Shown piece after piece: positions 57,150-64,000 of a stretch of DNA of 64,000 nucleotides. The notes beneath the pieces were generated by a model. The model worked only from the letters and a program-made list of their open reading frames with translations. It searched no databases and was not told the DNA's origin. The stretch is taken from the NCBI GenBank assembly GCA_933207985.1, contig OW240912.1, positions 103,938,287-104,002,286 of the forward strand. Reading direction: 5' to 3'. Origin of the DNA: Pelobates cultripes. Lineage: Eukaryota > Chordata > Amphibia > Anura > Pelobatidae. Both the position numbers and the translations under genes were made by a program. Position 1 is the stretch's first letter, and each line of letters begins with the position of its first letter.

Positions 57150-58050
57150 TTTATAAAAACTATTTTACCTAATGTATAAACGGTGTTAACGTCACTTGGA
57201 ATAAAAATATGAAAAGTACAAAGTATTTTTGGAGGAAAGGGGATTTATTCACTAAAATGGCAAAGTTCAGGCTAATGTAGCCAAGGTGTGACTCTAGTGG
57301 AGGTGTACAATCTTTCCAAATCAGCCCTTTTTGCCTAATTCTTACAACCCAATGTTCAAATCACTGCAATTTGATGTTTGGAGAATAAGCTTAAGAACGG
57401 AAACGTTGGCCCCCTATTTGTGCACTGTACAGGGGGCATTGCTGTTGTAAACTGCTGAATTTTTCTACATAAAGTATCACTATAACTCGTTCTAAAACCC
57501 CTGTAGTATTTATAAACTCACACATGCAGACACACAAAAACACTAAGTATATATATTTTTACATACTCAATGGTCAGTTTATTACATACAAAGACATTAA
57601 ATGTCTTCTGTGTATGCCTGTGAACATCATTTTGAGTGGTTTAACAGTGATAAACTGCAAGCCCTACCCGAACATATACACACAAGACACACACGCCTTT
57701 TTTCCTTCTTTACAATGCTCTGTTTAAACAAATAGGATAAACATATCTATTTAAAAAATGTTTGGTTATTTCAGCGAGGTAAATATATTTAGGCTGTACT
57801 GATGGAAGCATTCATTTTAGATAATGAAAAACAAAGACACAGCAATGTTTACTCGTGTCTCAAACTGCATAAAAGGGATATTACAGCAAAAAAACAGAAA
57901 ATGGTAATGTGAGAGCAATGCAAATGTCTATGGGGTTTAACAGCCAGAATTGTTTGCATCAATCCAGAGAACTGCTCTGTTGATAGGCATGGATACGCAC
58001 TAGGCACAGTATTTTGTCTGGATGTACAAAATTTGGGGAAAATGACCGAA
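57150..58050. other. AT-rich non-coding DNA
   Basis: No coding or strong repeat signal seen. Confidence 0.5.
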
Positions 58051-58175
58051 TTCTGACTACATAGAAACATAGAATGTGACGGCAGATAAGAACCATTCGG
58101 GCCATCTAGTCTGCCCAATTTTCTAAATACTTTCATTAGTCCCTAGCCTTATCTTATAGTTAGGATAGCCTTATG

Positions 58176-59170
58176 CAGTGGTGTATCCTGGTTTTGTGCT
58201 GCCCTAGGCAGAACAAAACTCAGGCGCCCCCCTGCCCCCGCGCCACCCCCACCCAACCCTTCCCCCCCGCCCCACCTTCTAAATACAAACACACACACAC
58301 AGTCAGACACATACACACACACACACAGTCAGACACATACACAGACACACACACAGTCAGACACATACACAGACACAAACACACACAGTCAGTCACATAC
58401 ACAGACACAAACAGTCAGACACAAACACACACACAAACAGTCAGACACAAACACAGTCAGACACACACATACACAAACACAAACACACACACTCACAAAC
58501 ACAGTCAGACACAAACACACACACATACACAGTCAGAGACACACACACACTCACAAACACACAGTCAGACACACACAGTCAGACACATACACAAACACAG
58601 TCAGACACATACACAGACACAAACACACACACACTCACAAACACAGTCAGACACATACACAGACACAAACACACACAGTCAGACACAAACACACACACTC
58701 ACAAACACACACAGTCAGACACAAACACACATTACCTTTTTTTTTTAATTCAAATCCCCCCCCAACCTCCTTACCTTTGGGAGTGCTGGGGGGGGTCTCT
58801 CTCCCTGGTGGTCCAGTGGCTGCAGGTCGGGCGGCGCTGGCAGGCGGGCGGCTGGCGAGGGAGCACTTCCTATGAGCTGACTGCTCAGCTCCCTCGCGCG
58901 CCGGCTGCAGAGTGAGGCTGGGAGCCGGAAGATGACGTCATCTTCCGGCTCCCAGGCTCACTCTGCGGTGCGCGAGGGAGCTGAGCAGAGAGCTCATAGG
59001 AAGGGCTCCCTCGCCAGCCGCCCGCCTGCCCGCCTGCTCGGGATGTCAGTTAGCCGCGAGGCTAACTAGGCATTTGCCCTGGGCATTTGGGGGGCGGCGT
59101 TTTTTGCCGCCCCCTGAAAAATGCCGCCCAAGGCAAATGCCTTGTTTGCCTTGCGGCTAATACGCCCCTG
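58176..59170. mobile_element. hAT-type element with microsatellite and TGACGTCA palindrome
   Basis: The duplication GCCTTATG is at 58168-58175 and 59171-59178. The ends are CAGTGGTGTATCCTGG (left) and ACGCCCCTG (right), inverted CAG...CTG. The interior has a 'cacagtcagacac' microsatellite (58285-58735) and a ~190-base GC-rich palindrome (about 58850-59030) centred on TGACGTCA at about 58933-58940. No transposase. Confidence 0.85.
58285..58735. repeat. CA/CAGTCAGA microsatellite
   Basis: Irregular array of 'cacacacagtcagacac' units. The 191-codon ORF here is a product of the repeat. Confidence 0.9.
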
Positions 59171-59751
59171 GCCTTATGCCTATCCCACGCATGCTTAAAC
59201 TCATTTACTGTGTTAACCTCTACCACTTCAGCTGGAAGGCTATTCCATGCATCCACTACCATGCATCCACATTGGCAATCCCCATATGTTTTTAAAGCCA
59301 TAAATGGTTAAAATTAGGTCTGTCCAACCGGATATGCAGCAATCATCAATTGAAATCAGTGCTTTTGTGATTATGACATCCATATTACTATGAGGTTTTT
59401 AACTGTTATTGGGGTAAGGGGGTTAGTAGGGTTGATTTAATTTAAAGTGGGGTGACTAGGTGCTTTGGGACCCATAACCACCTGGGGGGGAGAGAGTTAG
59501 AAAATGCCACTAACTGGGGGGGTGAACAATGGCATGTCCACCACCACATGCTGCCACCCCTGGGTCAGGGTTTGCGTGTGGGACACTAGGTCTTTATTAT
59601 ATTGTTTGTGGTCAGGGCAGTATTGCCGTGATGGTAAGATAACACATGGTTCGTATACAACAAAACATAGATAATAACACCAGTCGGTTGTGGTGTACCG
59701 GAACCAACAATGCAGTAGGCCTGTAATAAAAAGGGCAAAAAGACCTTCTGT

Positions 59752-60083
59752 CTATTTAGGTGAGGCCGATATATTCAGGGATTCAAAAAGAGTCAACATG
59801 TGTGTCAGGCTGGCAGGGGGTAGTGAGTTGTTTTCTATAGTGAGGAAGTCATCCAAATAGTGAATTACAGTCGAATATCTGCAGACATCAAGCAGCAACC
59901 AACACAAGGTCTCAGCAAAAATATCAAATATTTTGGGGTTACTTTTTTGAGCCGGGAGAAGAAATAATATAGCCCTTGCCACTCAATGCCGTGCAGATGC
60001 CAAAGTGAAGGGTAAATGGGAAGTAATTTGAAAGCATTGACAATGTCCGTTTTACCTTGCCATGCTCCTGTCCCAGCAGCCAA
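59752..60083 (-). pseudogene. DIRS-like reverse transcriptase fragment
   Basis: Two overlapping frames carry KTDIVNAFKLLPIYPSLWHL (palm aspartate block) and HYLDDFLTIENNS (catalytic YLDD). These are RT motifs A and C of DIRS-order elements. A frameshift lies between them and the rest of RT is missing on the 3' side. It follows the gag fragment in the same orientation. Confidence 0.75.
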
Positions 60084-60179
60084 AGTGGTCCTGATGGCAT
60101 TGTCACTTGTGGAATATTGCAGCGAGAATTTGTCAGAGGCTATGAGGGAAATTAGACTGGGGACCGTGGAGGAATGCAG

Positions 60180-61195
60180 GAACTAAACCCACAAATTCCC
60201 GCATTAAAATTATTACATATCTGGGACTTGTCCAAAAAATCATTATCTCTACCCAGTTTATCCTTCAACCCTTTAGTTGACCTTGCAGACTTAGGGACTG
60301 AGTGGCCATGTTCCACTTCAGCCAAATTGGGGCATAGGTTCGTGGATGCACAAATCGCACAAACCGGGGCCCTGAGGACTGCAGAATAGCTCAGTACTTA
60401 ATATACTCCAGTTGGTGATGTAGTTGAGCCAGAGCTGCAGCCACCTTTGCAGAGAAGTAATGGTGGTAGTCATAGAAGGCTGTACCACCGTATTTATGCC
60501 CCAGATCCACAAGCTTGTGCAAGTATACATCCAACTGTTCCCTTTTTTCTGGAAAAACTGAGCTATACACATCCCTGTAGATCCCAAAACCCAAAAAGAC
60601 AAATTCAGGTATGGATAATTTAGTACTACTGATATGTCCCCATATGCGTAAGGACATCCTGGGAGACAATTAGGAGCGAGACTAGGTTAACATCCTTGCC
60701 CTCCAGGATATCCTTCTTGAGTGCAGCCGGGACCATATGCGCCGTGTTTATATTTTCAGGGATTTGAGATGGGACAAGAGAGTTACCCGGTGTGGCAGAT
60801 GAACCCCCACACACTGGAATAGCGGGCCAGCAGGCACATTAGAGGAACAGACTGCTTCCAATTTCTCCAGTCTATCACAAATCAGTCCAATGGAAGACAT
60901 TAACAAGGTGAGCATAGCATGAACATCCGGCAACTGAGATCTACTAGTCCCCTCCCCTGTTCTCAAGTTGTCAGTGTTTGTATTGAGAAGTCTGAAGAGC
61001 TCTATCTTCCTGGCAGTAGCCGGGAATGGAACACATTGTTTATGGAGTTCTGCCATGAAACATGGGATAGTCGATGACCTTAGTGAAGATGGACTAGCCA
61101 TATCAGTTCCTTGGGCAGGGTTGTCGGACCTAGCTGGGGTGCAAGGAAGGAACAGTTCTTCTGGTTTATCAGGAACTTGAGACATACTGAAATAT
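60180..61195 (-). pseudogene. DIRS-like Gag fragment
   Basis: Minus-strand pieces: MSQVPDKPEELFLPC (start near 61183), an Asn/Thr-rich helical part, then LGFGIYRDVYSSVFP, LHKLVDLGHKYGG and YDYHHYFSAKVAAALAQ at 60669-60400, and ICNNFNAGICGF near 60200. This is the Gag-like region of DIRS1/Ngaro elements, broken by stops and frameshifts. The 61200-62575 stretch upstream probably holds the element's untranslated 5' region. Confidence 0.65.
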
Positions 61196-61199
61196 ATAT

Positions 61200-62575
61200 A
61201 TATATATATATATATGATCACCATCAGTAATACTTCATAACCATGTACTGGCTGGCTAGCTAATGCCAAGTGGCAAAAAATTATACTAGCACAATGTGAC
61301 AGGTGAGGCCCTGCTAACTGCCAAGCGGCTTGAGAGGCTCTAACTATGTGTTGGCCCAAGGGGATTTGAGGCCATTGAAACATTGTGGCAGGATGTTGGC
61401 CTCTCTGTGATAATTAAAGCAGAAGATAGTATGGGTGTGACAGGTGAGGCCGTCTCTATGCAACCATGCGAGATTAATTACTTTGTTTGGGTCGATGGAC
61501 GTATACCTCCGAGTATGAGGAGGGGTGTTGGCCTCGCAGGACCACCAGCCTATGGCAGAGAGCCAGAAACACAACCTATTTGGCCGTCCTATCCCTGATA
61601 GCTAGTACTTTCTGCTAAAAGGGGCTAAGATATAGGGATTCTAATTGTCGTACCTGTGAAGGTTAGAATCAGAAATGATGATTCTTAGAAGAAATATGGG
61701 AGAAAGGTAGGAGTGGTTACGTATTTCACCTAAAGATGAAAAGTGATACAGTATCTTAGTACATGAGAGAAGTATATATATGTATATGGGCCAGATCGTG
61801 GACCCGAGTAATATAAAGAAACCAACCCCAATCCTAGATGTGAGGGGAAAAATTTGGCAAATGTTGCCACAAATGGAAGAAACCTTGTGACTGCAAACCA
61901 GTCTGGTCAGATCTTAACACCTACAGAAATGAGAGATATTAATGAAGAACTAGGAGGGATTAGCTAAAATAAGCCAACATTTAAAAAATTTACCAACAAA
62001 GTCTATGTCTTAAATAGCAGTTTGCATGTATCTGCTGCTATTCACTAGATGGTACGTATAGTATGTCATACGAATATGTTAACGGATAAGCGTCTGCATG
62101 CGTAGCAAAAGAACCGAATCGGAAGGGGTGTATCTGTTTGTGTGGTAGAAAGAATGAAAGGCCCATACCACAGGACTAAACTCATACAAATGAATGTGAA
62201 ATGCCGAACTCATACGGAATTATAAGAAATGGTACTAATAGACATAGACCTATGATGACGTTGAAAGAGTGCGACTGAGGCGCATTGCTGTGGGTCTAAC
62301 TTATGGTTTGAAACTAGCGGTTCCGGGACAAGTCTCTATGCAAGCCGGAGGAGGCAGTGGGTCTGTAACGGCAGGTAAGCAGTTAGGTTCGTAGGATAAG
62401 GATGGAAACTAGAGCCAGGAAACAGGTAGGAGACAGCCAATTGGCGACTTGACCGGAAGTAGTCCTTCAACTTGACAGAGCAACAATGGTAAAGTGGGAG
62501 GATTGGCAGCCCTCATAAAGGGGACCCAAGCCCCTCCCACAACTACAGGCCCAGCCTTAAATATATGTAGAACCC
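61200..62575 (-). other. Probable 5' region of the DIRS-like relic
   Basis: No ORF. A (TA)n run is at 61193-61214. The sequence has ordinary composition and ends near 62575 against 'cattaggtccccc' sequence resembling the G-rich repeat family. Its boundaries are not proven. Confidence 0.35.
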
Positions 62576-62802
62576 CATAGGATTATAATGAAGACCTAGT
62601 GGGGGCAGGGGACATTAGGTCCCCCAGCATATTATTGAAGGGTTATTTAAACCAAAATGATCACTTCTGCTTTCAGAAGTGGTTGGTGGTGGAAATCTGT
62701 ATTGTCTTGATTCTGCTTGACTGACTTAGACAGCTCAGAACTGGCAAGAGATTCTCAGCTTCTCCATTTCCAGGCAGCGCTGGGAATGCACCTGGGAATA
62801 GT

Positions 62803-63064
62803 CAAAGCTCATCACTGCATCCCTCACGCAGTTCTCATAGAAAAGTATTGGATTGGACCGTTCGAGCCGGCATGGAGAGTGAATGAGTGGACATTAAAGG
62901 GAGATGGGAGGGAGTGCATAAGGGGAAGCTTGATCTCCCCTCCCTCTGTGCACTCCCTCCCATCTCCCTTTAATGTCCACTCATTCACTCTCCATGCCGG
63001 CTCGAACAGTCCAATCCAATGCTTTTCTATGAGAACTGTGTGAGGGATGCAGTGATGAGCTTTG
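62803..63064. repeat. 260-bp foldback (inverted repeat)
   Basis: Arms of about 120 bases, nearly perfect: left 'gagccggcatggagagtgaa' is mirrored by right 'ttcactctccatgccggctc', and 'agggagatgggagggagtgc' by 'gcactccctcccatctccct'. The spacer is about 15 bases near 62925-62940. Confidence 0.92.
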
Positions 63065-63399
63065 CCTATTGCTGGATTTCAGGTACGTTTATTCTTTATT
63101 TTCAAGTTTATAATGAAGGGGACCTAATTAGCAATGTCAATAGGCAAAGGTAAGTCAAAATAATTATACACTGAACAGGGTTGGAGTAACTTTAATAGTG
63201 CCCCACCTGCTACCAACTAGTGGGGCCTGGGATAGGTTAGGTTCTCTCCTCACAGAATATTATCTAGCAACTTGGCAGCAGTGCTACATGGCCAGCTGCG
63301 CATAATTAACCCTTGCATTTCCAAGGGCTTTTGTAACTATTTGCCTGCTAGCTGGATTTCTTTTAAAGTGTTGGGTCCCGGTTTCTGGTTCTGGGCTTC

Positions 63400-63750
63400 A
63401 GATTGACTAAAATCTGCACGGTGCAGGGCCAAATGCCATTTGGCCAATTAGGACCTCCTCATAGAGATGCATTGAATCAATGCATCTCTCTGAGGAATTT
63501 TCAGCAACTCCATGCAGAGCATGGGCACACTGAACGTCAGTGCTCCTTTTTTGGCAGCACCAACCCAGGAAGCACCTCCAGTGGCCATCTAAGGAGTGGC
63601 CACTTGGAGGTGTCCCTAGAGGCAATGTAAACACTGTCTTTTCTCTGAAAAGGCAGTGTTTACATGAAAAAAGCCCAAAGGAAACTATTATACTCACCAG
63701 GACAACTACATTAAGCTGTAGTTGTTCTGGTGACAACAGTGTCCCTTTAA
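63400..63750. mobile_element. T2/Kolobok-like MITE (right end clear)
   Basis: The right end GACAACAGTGTCCCTTTAA (TTAA at 63747-63750) is clear. Internal palindromes lie at about 63455-63495 and about 63630-63670. The left end is uncertain. Confidence 0.55.
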
Positions 63751-63881
63751 ATAGTGTCAACAATGTGTTGCCCTATTTGGTTTGGGGCCATTCTTCAGAG
63801 GTCCTAGAGAGAACATTAATTTGATGCAAGGCACGTGACGTGAAGCATGGCACAACTAGGATAGATTATCACATTGAACAT

Positions 63882-64000
63882 TTAAAGGAACACTAGAAAC
63901 ACCATAACACTGTAGTGATTATGGTGCCAGGAGTATCCTAATCCTCCCATCAATGTAAGTAGCCTAACCATTTGACTTTTAACCTGGGATCTGCAGGGCA
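63882..64000. mobile_element. T2/Kolobok-like MITE, cut by the window edge
   Basis: The left end TTAAAGGAACACTAGAAACAC is followed by 'ctgtagtgattatggtgcc' and continues past the end of the window. Confidence 0.6.

Larger units (their letters stand above)
58056..59325 (-). mobile_element. LINE (CR1/L2-like) C-terminal tail, split by a hAT element
   Basis: Minus-strand translation of 59171-59301 gives VVDAWNSLPAEVVEVNTVNE and FKHAWDRHK, the typical last residues of CR1/L2/Rex-type ORF2. The remainder continues at 58175-58056, on the other side of the 995-base hAT element. Removing that insert (plus one TSD) makes it continuous. Confidence 0.65.

Noticed and set aside
58173..58748. 191-codon ORF rich in Thr/His
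   Set aside because: It is the translation of a CA/CAGTCAGA microsatellite inside a hAT element.
1..64000. tRNA, rRNA, snRNA genes, prokaryotic operons or phage
   Set aside because: I found no cloverleaf with A/B boxes, no rRNA-like conserved blocks and no ORF density or ribosome-binding pattern of bacteria.

Overview
The window looks like frog (anuran amphibian) nuclear DNA. It holds one recognisable host gene, on the minus strand, embedded in a dense mosaic of transposable elements. The gene is smpx (small muscular protein, Chisel). Three coding exons, at 49684-49744, 36438-36524 and 23060-23214, splice in phase 0 into an intact 88-residue reading frame. The exon layout (start codon in an internal exon, stop codon in an exon that still carries a splice donor) implies a non-coding first exon upstream of 49744 and a further 3' UTR exon downstream of 23060. 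I could not place either. The two introns between coding exons are each about 13.2 kb and consist mostly of repeats. Amphibian origin is inferred from the frog-like smpx protein together with the repeat repertoire: TTAA-flanked T2/Kolobok-like and piggyBac-like MITEs, hAT MITEs, Tx1/L1-type LINEs, Tc1 elements and DIRS/Ngaro elements.

Layout from left to right. 315-2451: a piggyBac-like non-autonomous element with nested internal palindromes. 2709-9795: a nearly complete Ngaro-type (DIRS-order) tyrosine-recombinase retrotransposon on the minus strand, with diagnostic split direct repeats A1-ORFs-B1-A2-B2. It has an Arg-rich ORF, a Gag-like ORF with a CCCH/Cys-rich finger, RT/RNase H (broken by stops), a tyrosine recombinase with all catalytic residues, and an SGNH-hydrolase ORF (frameshifted). 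9870-10965: a 42-bp minisatellite. 11.5-23 kb: hAT MITEs, an onion of at least three nested elements (15.26-18.26 kb), and an ORF1-only Tx1/L1 copy with a 15-bp target-site duplication that splits a TG-rich microsatellite.

23-50 kb (smpx coding exons and introns): another hAT element with a TGACGTCA-centred palindrome, a 2.3-kb TIR element, a Tc1 element interrupted by a MITE, an older Tc1 relic with later insertions, a duplicated Tc1/MITE chimera with 221-bp flanking repeats, and a 5-kb L1 relic carrying a solo-LTR-like insertion. 50-64 kb: a foldback repeat, an old L1 relic, TTAA MITEs (one with a 72-bp element nested inside), a LINE tail split by a hAT element, a degraded DIRS-like gag/RT fragment, and a 260-bp foldback. 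Long stretches without named features are AT-rich intronic or intergenic DNA in which I see nothing further. No CRISPR, rRNA, tRNA, operon or prokaryotic feature is present.
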